From Minisyncoccota bacterium (lineage in GTDB: Bacteria > Patescibacteriota > Minisyncoccia > SW-4-49-11): 28,629 nucleotides of DNA. Each line of letters starts with the position of its first letter. The first letter of the stretch is position 1. The stretch covers positions 1-28,629 of the forward strand of contig JAHEOE010000106.1 of the NCBI GenBank assembly GCA_018609785.1. The letters run 5' to 3'. The position numbers were made by a program, and so were the translations under genes. Under the pieces are notes generated by a model. The model worked only from the letters and a program-made list of their open reading frames with translations. It searched no databases and had not been told where the DNA came from. This document shows, piece by piece, positions 1-8,417 of this stretch.

Positions 1-246
1 AGTGCCGGTGCGCCGGTTCTTTCTTCCGATAGAACGTCCTTACCGGAAGTTTGTGGTGATACCGTGGAATATATTAACCCCACAGATCAAGCGGCATTTT
101 TGCAAAAATTAAGGGAATGTGTAGACAATTTGGATTGGATTCGAGAAGAACAACAACGCAAAGCGCCCGCTCTCCTAAATTCGTATTCGTGGGAAGAGAT
201 GGCAAAACAGGTGCTGGCGGTGTATAATGAAGAGAGTAATTCCTGA
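1..246 (+). CDS. Glycosyltransferase, GT4-like, C-terminal end (partial)
   Basis: The frame is open from the first base and ends in TGA at 244-246, so this is the last 81 codons of a gene that starts upstream. The visible protein begins SAGAPVLSSDRTSLPEVCGD and continues with VEYINPTD. This is the familiar end of the donor-sugar domain of GT-B fold family 4 glycosyltransferases, where a G-x-P-V segment leads to a P-E-V-x-G-D motif and then a hydrophobic-x-P-x-D segment. These enzymes transfer sugars from nucleotide donors to cell-envelope glycans or lipids at the inner membrane. The acceptor cannot be told from this fragment. A GTG at 64 could be mistaken for a start, but the conserved motif lies upstream of it. 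The next gene begins 21 bases later, so they are probably co-transcribed. Confidence 0.82.
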   Translation, partial: SAGAPVLSSDRTSLPEVCGDTVEYINPTDQAAFLQKLRECVDNLDWIREEQQRKAPALLNSYSWEEMAKQVLAVYNEESNS

Positions 247-267
247 ATTTTATAACCTTACGCCGCC

Positions 268-2574
268 ATGCGGTCGCAAAATCAAAACCGAAAGCATAAG
301 CGTAAATCTAAGTCCGCTCGAAGTCGACAGGTGCGTTACCGTCGAGCGAAGGAAAATATTGATATCCCGTTGGATGGTGAAGAAACAGAACAAAAGAAAA
401 CAGTAACGAATGACAGTACGCAGTCAAAGCAAAAACAGACGCGTAAAAAGACAGGACGCAGACAGAAAAAACGTACCTCAAAGCGTAAAGCACGACGTAA
501 GAAGAACATACCTTCGGTGTGGGCGGTGCCATCTTCCGGGCCGCAAAAAAATGCTTCCTATAAGAGACGAGCTTGGAAAGGGGAATGGTTAACGCATATC
601 AGACAATATGTTACTCCTCCGCTCAAAGCTAAACGTGAGGTAGGGATTTTTATTTGTGGAATGTTGGTTGTTTTAAGTATTATTCCCATAGGAATATATG
701 GTTCTTCACTGTTACAGGCTAAAGATAATTTGGCCATGAAGGTGCGTGCGGGAAAGATATTACTTAAGGATAGTGCTACGAGTGGAAATTGGAGTCAAGT
801 CGAGAGGCATTTTGCTTCGCTGGAGTCGGAATTTGCGGAAATTGCTCATACGTTACCTAGAAGTTCGGCTTTGAGCGGACGTTTGGTTTCAGTATTTCCA
901 CCGGGGAAATTGCTTGTTAAAGGGAATAACATGCTTAAGCATGCCCAAGAGGGATCGCGATACGGAGCGCGTATTGCTGATCAACTGGCTCATATAAGTA
1001 CGTCAGCTGAAGATACGAAAAAAATGGAAACACTAACCAAACCTCTTATAGATACCGCGCAGGTTGTACATAAGATGATTCCTGAAATGCAAGCGACATT
1101 AGCTGGTGTTCGAACTGATTTGAAAGAAACTCCTCAATGGTTACTACCTTCTTCCGTGGTTCAAAAAACGAAACAAGCAAATACGCAAATTCCTCAACTT
1201 CAAGATAATTTACGAGACGGAGAAAATTATCTTGATATTCTCTTGAAGTTTGCCGGCCAAAAGTATAAACGTAAATATTTATTTATATTTCAAAATAATC
1301 AAGAAGTACGGGCAACAGGCGGATTTATCGGGACACATGGAGTGATGAGTATGCATGAAGGAAAAGTGGAAAATCTTGATATTCAGTCCATTTATGATGC
1401 GGACGGGCAATTGCGTGAAAATGTAATTCCACCGAAGCCGTTGCAGGTACTTACCAAGCGGTGGCATTTGCGAGATGCGAATTGGTTTGCCGATTTTCCG
1501 ACCAGTGCCGAGAATATTATTCAGTTCTATGAGCAGACCGGAGGACCTACGGTGGATGGAGTGATAGCATTTACGCCACCTGTCATTAGAGATCTTGTGG
1601 AGATCGTCGGACCTATCCCTATGCCCAAATATGACACAACCGTAACGGCGGATAAGTTTGTGCGTATTGTGCAGCAGGAAACCAGTGTGGATTATGATCG
1701 TGAGAGGAATGATCCCAAAGCGTTTATTAACGATCTGGCACCTAGGCTTTTGGAACGAATGTTTACTGCGGACAAAGACAAACACGCACGTATTGCTCAG
1801 GCATTGATGAAGGGAGCACAGCGTAAACATATGTTGTTATATATGCAAGATGATGAAGTTCAACAAACGTTAGAAGAATATCAACTCGCAGGATCCTTGT
1901 TAGAAGCTCCTCAGGATTATCTTTCAGTGGTTAATTCCAACATCGGTGGCAAAAAGACCGATGGAGTAATTGAACAGCAAATTGATCATCGAGTAGCCAT
2001 TGCCGATAGTGGGGAAGTACAGGCGACTGTAACCATCACCCGCGAGCATAATGGCGGTAATACAAAATATCCGCGTTGGAATGCTGTTAATAAAGATTAT
2101 ATGCGAATATTTGTTCCCAAAGGGAGTACTATTGTAGATAGTGAAGGATTCGAAGATTATACTTCGTCTCAATCTTGGAAATATACGGGTGCTTTCCAAA
2201 GAGATGAGAAGTTGCGTACCATTAATGACACTCGGAAAGAAAAATCGGAGTACAATCTTGAGACCAGCGTACAACATAACAAAACAGTATTTGCGGGTTG
2301 GACAACTACAAAGCCTCAGGGGAAAAGTACTGTTTCGATAACATATACCTTACCGTTTAACCTAACAGCCGGGCAAAAAAAATTCTATAGCCTCATTACG
2401 CAAAAACAGTCCGGAACTCCGGGTTCTCGTTACACTCTTACGATTGATTTTCCGGAAGAAAATACGGTATCATGGAAACGTAGCTCTTTAGATATATCTT
2501 CTGAAAATGGAACTGTTTCAGCAAAAACCGTTTTGCGAACCGATCAATATTTTGGAGGTATATTGAGCCCGTAA
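268..2574 (+). CDS. DUF4012-domain membrane protein with a strongly basic N-terminus
   Basis: This 768-residue protein has three parts. Residues 1-122 are very rich in Lys and Arg and probably cytoplasmic. A single membrane segment spans about residues 125-148 (VGIFICGMLVVLSIIPIGIY). About 620 residues follow and would lie outside the membrane. The segment FIFQNNQEVRATGGFIG near residues 335-351 is the hallmark of DUF4012, a family common in CPR bacteria and actinobacteria and often found beside envelope glycosylation genes. The biochemical function of DUF4012 is not known. A glycosyltransferase end lies 21 bases upstream and the HPF gene 15 bases downstream, so it sits in one operon. There is no obvious Shine-Dalgarno sequence before ATG 268. 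The basic tail may bind phospholipid or RNA, which is inference only. Confidence 0.85.
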   Translation: MRSQNQNRKHKRKSKSARSRQVRYRRAKENIDIPLDGEETEQKKTVTNDSTQSKQKQTRKKTGRRQKKRTSKRKARRKKNIPSVWAVPSSGPQKNASYKRRAWKGEWLTHIRQYVTPPLKAKREVGIFICGMLVVLSIIPIGIYGSSLLQAKDNLAMKVRAGKILLKDSATSGNWSQVERHFASLESEFAEIAHTLPRSSALSGRLVSVFPPGKLLVKGNNMLKHAQEGSRYGARIADQLAHISTSAEDTKKMETLTKPLIDTAQVVHKMIPEMQATLAGVRTDLKETPQWLLPSSVVQKTKQANTQIPQLQDNLRDGENYLDILLKFAGQKYKRKYLFIFQNNQEVRATGGFIGTHGVMSMHEGKVENLDIQSIYDADGQLRENVIPPKPLQVLTKRWHLRDANWFADFPTSAENIIQFYEQTGGPTVDGVIAFTPPVIRDLVEIVGPIPMPKYDTTVTADKFVRIVQQETSVDYDRERNDPKAFINDLAPRLLERMFTADKDKHARIAQALMKGAQRKHMLLYMQDDEVQQTLEEYQLAGSLLEAPQDYLSVVNSNIGGKKTDGVIEQQIDHRVAIADSGEVQATVTITREHNGGNTKYPRWNAVNKDYMRIFVPKGSTIVDSEGFEDYTSSQSWKYTGAFQRDEKLRTINDTRKEKSEYNLETSVQHNKTVFAGWTTTKPQGKSTVSITYTLPFNLTAGQKKFYSLITQKQSGTPGSRYTLTIDFPEENTVSWKRSSLDISSENGTVSAKTVLRTDQYFGGILSP

Positions 2575-2589
2575 ATAACTTTTAAACCT

Positions 2590-2943
2590 ATGGAACTTCA
2601 TATTGTATGTCCGGATTTCGATCTTCCGCAAAAACTGGAAAGTTATATTCGTGAAAAATCGCAAAAATTGGAAAAACTACCGCATGACTTACTCAAGGTG
2701 GATATTGATATTCGTCAGACTACCGCAGACACTCCGCACGGAGACGCCCTTATTCGCGTAGGGGTGAGTACGCAAAAAGATACCGAAACATACTATGCGG
2801 ATGAAAAAGCGGCCAATGTACGAACAGCAACGAGCCAGGCAATTAATGAGGTATTTAAATCAATGCAGCGAGATAATGAAAAACGGCGAGATCAGCAACG
2901 GTCGGATAATCGGAAATTGAAGGATAAAATGAGAGGAGAATAG
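2590..2943 (+). CDS. hpf: Ribosome hibernation promoting factor / RaiA-like (short form)
   Basis: At 117 residues this matches the short HPF/YfiA/RaiA family, which binds the decoding region of the 30S subunit and inactivates ribosomes in slow growth. The family fold (beta-alpha-beta-beta-beta-alpha) fits the sequence: a first strand MELHIVC, a helix around LPQKLESYIREKSQKLEKLP, strands DIDIRQT and ALIRVGV, then a helix from about residue 68 (DEKAANVRTATSQAINEVFK). The C-terminal 25 residues are highly charged and basic, with no long-form dimerisation domain visible. The gene starts 15 bases after the DUF4012 gene, and its stop lies 2 bases before the next start. The start is CTATGG without a clear Shine-Dalgarno sequence. 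The family call is firm, but whether it promotes 70S or 100S particles is not decided here. Confidence 0.85.
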   Translation: MELHIVCPDFDLPQKLESYIREKSQKLEKLPHDLLKVDIDIRQTTADTPHGDALIRVGVSTQKDTETYYADEKAANVRTATSQAINEVFKSMQRDNEKRRDQQRSDNRKLKDKMRGE

Positions 2944-2945
2944 CC

Positions 2946-3674
2946 ATGATTTCTTCAACATTTGCCGTAGGACTTATTGCCTGCGTAATCGGCATTCTTC
3001 CCAGTGTGGGATGGCTTTTTTTTGTTTTAAGCCAAGACCGTCATCCTGAACAAAAACGTCATATTGTGTGGGTTTTTGTCATTGGTATGTTTGTGTCTTT
3101 ACCGGTTATTATTGCCGTGCAGGGAGTTGAATGGGGGATGGATTCACTTTCTTTTTCCTTAAGTAAGACCGGACATTTATTTTTGACGGGAGCGGTGTTT
3201 GAAGAACTGCTTAAAGGAGGTGCGCTTTATTTGCTTGTGTTTTATCGTTCTTATTTTAGCGAACCCATAGATACCTTTGTTTACGGAGCTACTCTTGCTC
3301 TCGGATTTGCCGCAATTGAGAATATTATTTTTATTACAGGAGCAATTTTACAGCAAACTTCTACGTTGCAAATTGGAATGCTTGTGGGAATGAGGGCTTT
3401 TACGGCAGTTGTTGTACATTTTGTGAGCAGCGCTTTTGTAGCTTACGGATTATATGTTCTTTCTTATGCTGCTCGTTGGAATACAGGAGTGGTTTATATT
3501 TTGGGTGGAATTGGTATTCACGGGGGGTATAATATGTTACTTTCTAGTGAAGGTGGGGTGCAATCGATACTATGGGGGTATGCTTTACTATTAATTTTTG
3601 CGGTTACCATCCTTTATGGAAGGGTTCGCTACCTTCAACGACATTCTCAAACACAAACACATCTTGACGAATAG
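2946..3674 (+). CDS. PrsW-family intramembrane metalloprotease
   Basis: This 242-residue, very hydrophobic protein has about seven predicted membrane spans. The family signature residues are present: EE at 86-87 followed by K90 (FEELLKGG), E125 (FAAIENI), H158 (VVHFVSSA) and H192 (GIHGGYNML). PrsW proteins belong to the CPBP/Abi-related superfamily of membrane glutamic or metallo-proteases. In Bacillus, PrsW makes the first cut in anti-sigma factor RsiW. The target here is unknown, since no sigma/anti-sigma pair is visible in the window. An AGGAG sequence lies 9 bases before the ATG, making this one of the few genes here with a good Shine-Dalgarno site. It is the last gene of the upstream operon, 2 bases after hpf. 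Confidence 0.85.
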   Translation: MISSTFAVGLIACVIGILPSVGWLFFVLSQDRHPEQKRHIVWVFVIGMFVSLPVIIAVQGVEWGMDSLSFSLSKTGHLFLTGAVFEELLKGGALYLLVFYRSYFSEPIDTFVYGATLALGFAAIENIIFITGAILQQTSTLQIGMLVGMRAFTAVVVHFVSSAFVAYGLYVLSYAARWNTGVVYILGGIGIHGGYNMLLSSEGGVQSILWGYALLLIFAVTILYGRVRYLQRHSQTQTHLDE

Positions 3675-3684
3675 CATCATTTCC

Positions 3685-3713
3685 TTTACAATACGTCTTA
3701 GTTATCATAAGAT
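3685..3713 (+). promoter_or_regulatory. Promoter of the tuf-S10-spc operon
   Basis: TTTACA at 3685-3690 and TAAGAT at 3708-3713 are separated by 17 bases, which fits a housekeeping sigma-70 type promoter. It lies just after the PrsW-like gene and about 70 bases before tuf. Transcription would start near 3720, inside the hairpin region described next. This is a motif reading only. Confidence 0.6.
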
Positions 3714-3763
3714 AGGTAACATACGGTCATGGCCGAAGCCGTTATGTCTTCGGAGATTACCTA
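3713..3763 (+). promoter_or_regulatory. Structured region before tuf
   Basis: TAGGTAA at 3713-3719 can pair with TTACCTA at 3757-3763. Inside it, CCGAAG at 3733-3738 pairs with CTTCGG at 3748-3753. CATACGG at 3720-3726 can alternatively pair with CCGTTATG at 3740-3747. There is no T-run, so it is not a terminator. A leader that controls the ribosomal-protein operon is possible but not shown. The outer stem starts at or before the predicted transcription start, so part of it may exist only in DNA. Confidence 0.4.
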
Positions 3764-3783
3764 AATAAGCTAACGAAACATCT

Positions 3784-4980
3784 ATGGCCACCGAAAAATT
3801 CGAACGGAATAAGCCACATATTAACGTGGGAACCATTGGACACGTAGACCATGGTAAAACGACGTTAACCGCTGCAATCCTTCATGTTCTGAACTTGAAA
3901 GGGCATTCGGTCACCGAACAGGCAGTAAATGAGATTGACGATGCGCCGGAAGAAAAAGCGCGTGGAATTACTATTTCCGTAGCTCATGTTGAATACGAGT
4001 CTGAGAATCGACATTACGCACACATTGACGCACCGGGACACGCTGATTACATTAAAAACATGATCACTGGTGCGGCCCAGATGGATGGAGCAGTTCTTGT
4101 AGTAAGCGCTGCAGACGGTCCGATGCCTCAAACTCGAGAGCACATTCTTTTGGCGAAGCAGATTGGGGTGCCTAACATCGTAGTATTCCTTAATAAGACC
4201 GATCAGGTGGATGATCCGGAATTAGTGGAACTTGTAGAGGCAGAGGTTCGAGAACTTCTCTCCAGTTACGGATTTGACGGAGATAACACTCCGGTTGTAC
4301 AGGGCTCTGCTCTTAAAGCAACTGAGGCTGAATCCGGTGATGACGAAACGGCACAGCCGATTATGGAACTTATCCAGTCCATGGATGAGTACATCCCTGA
4401 ACCGGAGCGAGATGTGGATCAGTCATTCTTGATGCCTGTGGAAGACATCTTCTCTATTGAAGGTCGCGGTACGGTGGCCACCGGGCGTATTGAGCAAGGC
4501 AAGGTTAATATAGATGACAAGGTTGAAATTGTTGGATTGCAAGAAACACAGGAGACCGTAGTTACCGGTATTGAAATGTTCCAAAAGAGTCTTGATGAAG
4601 GTCTTGCCGGGGATAATGTAGGACTCTTGCTTCGAGGTATTAAAAAGGATGATATCGAGCGCGGTCAGGTGATTGCCGTTCCCGGAACAATTACACCACA
4701 CACCAAGTTTGAGTGTGAAGTGTACGTTCTCACCAAAGAAGAAGGTGGACGTCATACCCCCTTTGTTTCAGGATATAAACCACAGTTCTATATCCGGACG
4801 ACAGATGTGACCGGTGAAATAGCGCTTCCGGAAGGAACGGAGTTGGTAATGCCGGGTGATACCGTTACTGTTACGGTGGAACTGGTTGCGCCGATTGCAC
4901 TTTCCGAGCAGCAACGATTTGCTATCCGTGAGGGTGGTAATACCGTAGGTGCCGGTGTGGTAACCAACATTATTGAGTAG
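3784..4980 (+). CDS. tuf: Elongation factor Tu
   Basis: EF-Tu is the GTPase that delivers aminoacyl-tRNA to the ribosomal A site. The 398-residue length is normal. The G-domain motifs are in order: GHVDHGKT (P-loop, near residue 19), RGIT (switch I), DAPGH (switch II), NKTD and SAL. The usual NKCD reads NKTD here, within the permitted NKxD pattern. Domains 2 and 3 follow, with typical segments such as IEGRGTVATGRIEQG and GTITPHTKFECEVYVL. It is the first gene of the ribosomal-protein operon. No fusA, rpsL or rpsG is seen upstream, so the usual str-operon neighbours lie elsewhere. The start is CTATGG with no Shine-Dalgarno sequence. The next gene begins 4 bases after the stop. Confidence 0.97.
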   Translation: MATEKFERNKPHINVGTIGHVDHGKTTLTAAILHVLNLKGHSVTEQAVNEIDDAPEEKARGITISVAHVEYESENRHYAHIDAPGHADYIKNMITGAAQMDGAVLVVSAADGPMPQTREHILLAKQIGVPNIVVFLNKTDQVDDPELVELVEAEVRELLSSYGFDGDNTPVVQGSALKATEAESGDDETAQPIMELIQSMDEYIPEPERDVDQSFLMPVEDIFSIEGRGTVATGRIEQGKVNIDDKVEIVGLQETQETVVTGIEMFQKSLDEGLAGDNVGLLLRGIKKDDIERGQVIAVPGTITPHTKFECEVYVLTKEEGGRHTPFVSGYKPQFYIRTTDVTGEIALPEGTELVMPGDTVTVTVELVAPIALSEQQRFAIREGGNTVGAGVVTNIIE

Positions 4981-4984
4981 TTAT

Positions 4985-5314
4985 ATGGCGCGTGAGGAAG
5001 AAGCGAAAATGCGTATCCGAATTAAGATAAAGGCGTACGATCATCAGTTGGCCGACCAGTCAGCATCTCAGATTTCGAGTACGGTTATGAAGTATGGTGC
5101 GGATTTGGTTGGCCCAATCCCACTTCCTACGGATAAACGTCAATATACGGTACTCAAATCTCCATTCGTGCATAAAGATGCTCGAGATCAGTTTGAGATG
5201 CGCGTACATAAACGATTAATTGATATTCTCGATCCAAGCCCTAAAGTAATTGATGCATTACAAAATTTGAATATTCCATTCGGGGTTAATATCGAGTTAA
5301 AGAACGTAGTGTAA
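4985..5314 (+). CDS. rpsJ: 30S ribosomal protein S10 (uS10)
   Basis: S10 is a 30S head protein and, as NusE, a partner of NusB and NusG in transcription antitermination. The core starts MRIRIKIKAYDHQLADQS and continues with GPIPLPTDKRQYTVLKSPFV, both typical of the family. I chose ATG 4985, giving 109 residues and a TAT directly before the start as in its neighbours. ATG 5009 would give the canonical MRIRIK start without the acidic MAREEEAK extension, and remains possible. A further in-frame upstream start at 4973 would overlap tuf and is less likely. Confidence 0.93.
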   Translation: MAREEEAKMRIRIKIKAYDHQLADQSASQISSTVMKYGADLVGPIPLPTDKRQYTVLKSPFVHKDARDQFEMRVHKRLIDILDPSPKVIDALQNLNIPFGVNIELKNVV

Positions 5315-5323
5315 GTCAGATAT

Positions 5324-5908
5324 ATGGTAGTCAGTTTCGGTCAGAAACGGGGAATGAGTCAGGTTTTTCTTGAAGATGGACGAGTGATTCCGGTCACTAT
5401 CGTTGAAATTTTTTCTGATGCGCGTATTAGTGCGCTTTTGACTCAAGAAAAAGATGGATATAACGCACTTCAAGTAGCAGCATTATATGCACAAGATACG
5501 GAGAAGCCAAGTTTGAAAGGGGAAGTGCGTTTGTATCAAAAAAACTCCTCTGAAATGGAAATTGGTGCATCTATGGACGCATCACGATTTGAATCGGATA
5601 TGAAATTAGTGGTGACCGGAGTTTCCAAAGGTAAAGGCTTTGGAGGTGTTATAAAGCGTCATGGGTTTAGCGGAAAGGATGCTACTCATGGAACGAAACA
5701 TGATGAGCGTCGTCCCGGTTCCATTGGTGGAATGTTTCCTCAAAATGTTCGTCCGGGGCGGAAAATGCCCGGTCAAACAGGAAATAAGAATATTACGTTA
5801 AAGAACCGTGAAGTAGTACATGTTGATGAAGATAAAAATACTATCCTTGTGAAAGGAAGTTTGCCGGGACCCAATAACGGGGTTTTGAAACTCGCGCAAC
5901 AGATGTAA
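5324..5908 (+). CDS. rplC: 50S ribosomal protein L3 (uL3)
   Basis: L3 is an early 50S assembly protein with a long loop reaching the peptidyl-transferase centre. The start segment SFGQKRGMSQVF, the central VTGVSKGKGFGGVIKRHGF, and RRPGSIG with PGQTGNKNITLKN are diagnostic. The 194 residues are a little shorter than the roughly 209 of E. coli, with the difference in the N-terminal half. The start follows rpsJ by 9 bases and has the context ATATATG. Confidence 0.96.
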   Translation: MVVSFGQKRGMSQVFLEDGRVIPVTIVEIFSDARISALLTQEKDGYNALQVAALYAQDTEKPSLKGEVRLYQKNSSEMEIGASMDASRFESDMKLVVTGVSKGKGFGGVIKRHGFSGKDATHGTKHDERRPGSIGGMFPQNVRPGRKMPGQTGNKNITLKNREVVHVDEDKNTILVKGSLPGPNNGVLKLAQQM

Positions 5909-5915
5909 GTGAAAT

Positions 5916-6563
5916 ATGGAGTCTATGGATGTGGCAATTTTAAATCAGAACGGAGTGGAACAGGATGTATATAACCTTCCTGAAGACATCTTCGCTGAAC
6001 CGTTAAATGAAGATCTCTTATACCAAGTTGTTACGGTTCTTGAAAAGCGAAAGCAAGAACCGGTAGCTCATACTAAGGGTCGTTCCGAACGACGTGGTGG
6101 TGGTCGCAAGCCATGGCGTCAAAAAGGAACGGGACGTGCTCGACATGGTTCTCGAAGATCGCCTATTTGGCGTAAAGGAGGTGTTACCTTTGGTCCTTCC
6201 AAAGAACGTAACCCCAATACCAGTCTTCCTAAGAAAATGAAGCGTAAGGCTATGCGCATGGTGCTTACCGAATTGGTTTCCGATGGAGAGCTGTTTGTTG
6301 TTGATGATATTTCATTTGGAGAGGCACGAACTAAATTGGGTAAGCAGATGTTAAATAATGTGCTCCCTAATCAAAAAAGTACATTAGTAGTCCTTTCCGA
6401 TTTAGATATATCTACGGAAAAGTCGCTTAGGAATATTTCTTATGTTTCTCTCGTTTCTGTACATTCAGTTTCTCTAGAAGATTTTCTTCAACATGATGTT
6501 GTATTGACAGAACCTCAAGTTCTCGATATCCTGTCTGAGAAGTATCGCGAACAAGAAGCTTAA
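5916..6563 (+). CDS. rplD: 50S ribosomal protein L4 (uL4)
   Basis: L4 lines the exit tunnel and, in some bacteria, represses its own operon. The very basic extended loop is visible near residues 58-92, with GRSERRGGGRKPWRQKGTGR and then SRRSPIWRKGG. The globular domain follows from about residue 100 (KKMKRKAMRMVLTELV). The 215-residue length is normal. Two starts are possible: ATG 5916 and ATG 5925, which gives MDVAILNQNG. Both have T before the ATG. The gene begins 7 bases after rplC. Autoregulation cannot be judged from the sequence. Confidence 0.95.
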   Translation: MESMDVAILNQNGVEQDVYNLPEDIFAEPLNEDLLYQVVTVLEKRKQEPVAHTKGRSERRGGGRKPWRQKGTGRARHGSRRSPIWRKGGVTFGPSKERNPNTSLPKKMKRKAMRMVLTELVSDGELFVVDDISFGEARTKLGKQMLNNVLPNQKSTLVVLSDLDISTEKSLRNISYVSLVSVHSVSLEDFLQHDVVLTEPQVLDILSEKYREQEA

Positions 6564-6580
6564 AAGATTTCCTCACGTAT

Positions 6581-6916
6581 ATGTCAGTATTTCAGAATAG
6601 CAATCAGACAAGAGCCAAAGAATCTTCCGAAGGTCAAGAGAATGCTTGGGGATATTCTATAATTAAACGTCCGATTATTACAGAAAAAACGTATAGGTTG
6701 GCACAGAACAATGTATATACGTTTGAAGTGTCTGATAGTACCAATAAAAAGCAAGTGAAAAAGGCTGTAGAAAAGATTTTTAATGTAGTGGTTACGAAAG
6801 TTCGTATTGTTAATAGTGAGGGAAAAAATGTACAGTTTCAATATCGAACCGGAAAAACACGTTTTGTAAAAAAAGCGTTTGTTACGGTAGCAGACGGATA
6901 TAGTATTAGTATTTAG
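6581..6916 (+). CDS. rplW: 50S ribosomal protein L23 (uL23)
   Basis: L23 sits at the tunnel exit and docks trigger factor and signal-recognition particle. The family core is IIKRPIITEKTYRLAQNNVY followed by TFEVSDSTNKKQVKKAVEKI and a C-terminal KKAFVTVADG. The 111 residues include a polar N-terminal extension of about 25 residues (SVFQNSNQTRAKESSEGQEN) beyond the usual start. ATG 6581 has the context GTATATG and is the only good start. The gene starts 17 bases after rplD. Confidence 0.95.
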   Translation: MSVFQNSNQTRAKESSEGQENAWGYSIIKRPIITEKTYRLAQNNVYTFEVSDSTNKKQVKKAVEKIFNVVVTKVRIVNSEGKNVQFQYRTGKTRFVKKAFVTVADGYSISI

Positions 6917-6928
6917 AAAGGGTAGTAT

Positions 6929-7765
6929 ATGCTGAAGTATTATAAACCATACACCTCAGGAAAACGACGTGAATCGGTAATAAACTACCGAGATAAGGTT
7001 GCTAATAAAAAGCCGCATAAGTCATTATCAAAGAGGCTGCACAAAAAAGCCGGGCGTAATAGTCGCGGGCGGATTACTGTGCGACATCGTGGCGGTGGCG
7101 AAAAACGAAAGTATCGAGAGGTTGATTTTTCTCAGACAAAATTAGGTGTACCTGCTAAGGTGGAATCTATAGAATATGATCCTAATCGTTCGGCATTTAT
7201 TGCTTTAATTGCTTATCGAGATGGACAAAAATCTTATATCCTTGCTCCTTCGGGACTTGAAGTTGGAACGATTTTGAGTTTTCAAGAAGAAGCAGAATTG
7301 GAAGTTGGAAATCGAATGTGTATTAAGCATGTACCGGTTGGTACTGAGATTTACAATTTAGAGATGAAACCGGGGAAAGGGGCCCAAACAATTCGTTCTG
7401 CGGGGAGTTCCGGTGAAGTTTTGGCTGTTGAAGCTACTCATGCACTGGTACGGCTTCCTTCCGGAGAGGTGCGAAAAGTACCAAATACGGTTTATGTCAG
7501 CATTGGTCGAGTAAGTAATGAAGAACACATGCTCCAAAATATTGGACGTGCGGGACGAGCTCGTCGACGTGGGTTACGTCCGACTGTGCGAGGTAGTGCT
7601 ATGAATCCGGTTGACCATCCTCATGGTGGTGGTGAAGGACGTCAGCCTGTTGGACTCAAATATCCCAAAACACCGTGGGGAAAGATTGCGCATGGGAAAA
7701 AAACACGTAAGAAAAAGAAGGCAAGTGATAAATTCATTGTTGCAAGCAGGCAGCGTAAGAAATAG
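6929..7765 (+). CDS. rplB: 50S ribosomal protein L2 (uL2)
   Basis: L2 is needed for subunit joining and peptidyl transfer. The 278-residue length is standard. Diagnostic segments are YKPYTSGKRRESV at the start, GRNSRGRITVRHRGGGEKR, and near the C-terminus RGSAMNPVDHPHGGGEGR, which contains the conserved active-region histidines. The tail is strongly basic (GKKTRKKKKASDKFIVASR). AGAAAGG lies 7 bases before ATG 6929 and matches the complement of the 16S 3' tail, so this is one of few operon members with a credible Shine-Dalgarno sequence. Confidence 0.97.
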   Translation: MLKYYKPYTSGKRRESVINYRDKVANKKPHKSLSKRLHKKAGRNSRGRITVRHRGGGEKRKYREVDFSQTKLGVPAKVESIEYDPNRSAFIALIAYRDGQKSYILAPSGLEVGTILSFQEEAELEVGNRMCIKHVPVGTEIYNLEMKPGKGAQTIRSAGSSGEVLAVEATHALVRLPSGEVRKVPNTVYVSIGRVSNEEHMLQNIGRAGRARRRGLRPTVRGSAMNPVDHPHGGGEGRQPVGLKYPKTPWGKIAHGKKTRKKKKASDKFIVASRQRKK

Positions 7766-7782
7766 CTTAAATAAGAGATCGT

Positions 7783-8046
7783 ATGTCGCGTAGTTTGAAA
7801 AAAGGGCCATATACAAGTGATAAGCTCATGAAAAAAGTAGAGCAAGTCCGAGAAGGGAAGCGTGATTCTATAAAGACATGGTCGCGTCAGAGTACGGTTA
7901 CTCCGGAAATGGTTGGCTTTACAATCCATGTTCATAATGGTAAAATCCATACACCTGTATTTGTTAAAGAAGATATGGTTGGACATAAATTGGGGGAATT
8001 TGCTCCTACGCGTAAATTTATTCGTCATGGAGGAAAGTTGAAGTAG
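7783..8046 (+). CDS. rpsS: 30S ribosomal protein S19 (uS19)
   Basis: S19 is a 30S head protein near the A-site finger bridge. The sequence opens SRSLKKGPYTSDKLMKKV and ends GEFAPTRKFIRHGGKLK, both nearly invariant for the family. The central segment reads IKTWSRQSTVTPEMVGFTIH. At 87 residues it has normal length. The start is CGTATG, 17 bases after rplB. Confidence 0.97.
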   Translation: MSRSLKKGPYTSDKLMKKVEQVREGKRDSIKTWSRQSTVTPEMVGFTIHVHNGKIHTPVFVKEDMVGHKLGEFAPTRKFIRHGGKLK

Positions 8047-8070
8047 TGTCTATTGAATAACACTTTGTAT

Positions 8071-8412
8071 ATGGAAGTATCCGCTACAGCTAAACAGATT
8101 CGAATGAGTCCGCGTAAAATGCGTATGATTGCTGATGCTATTCGTGGAAAATCATTGGAAGAGGTATACGCAATTCTTCAGGTTTCAGAAAGAAAAGCGG
8201 CACGTCACATTCAGAGTGTCGTGAAGTCTGCTGAAGCGAATGCTATACATAACCATGACCTCTCATCTGAGAAATTGTATATACGTACCATTACAGTAAA
8301 TGAGAATGGTATACTAAAACGCGTTCAACCACGTGCAATGGGAGGTGCCGGTCTTTTACGTAAACGATTGTCTCAAGTACATGTTGTGTTAGATCAGCAG
8401 ACAAATAAGTAG
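8071..8412 (+). CDS. rplV: 50S ribosomal protein L22 (uL22)
   Basis: L22 lines the exit tunnel and contacts 23S domains through a long beta-hairpin. The N-terminal core ATAKQIRMSPRKMRMIADAI is diagnostic. The hairpin is RVQPRAMGGAGLLRKRLSQ, where most bacteria have a more basic sequence such as PRARGRA, so the tunnel-facing tip is less charged here. ATG 8071 (context GTATATG, 113 residues) is preferred over an in-frame TTG at 8053 that would add MNNTLY. Confidence 0.93.
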   Translation: MEVSATAKQIRMSPRKMRMIADAIRGKSLEEVYAILQVSERKAARHIQSVVKSAEANAIHNHDLSSEKLYIRTITVNENGILKRVQPRAMGGAGLLRKRLSQVHVVLDQQTNK

Positions 8413-8417
8413 GATAT

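Noticed and set aside
1279..1830. 183-residue minus-strand open frame within the DUF4012 gene
   Set aside because: It is opposite a well-supported gene with a family motif in the other strand, and has no coherent domain, start signal or neighbours.
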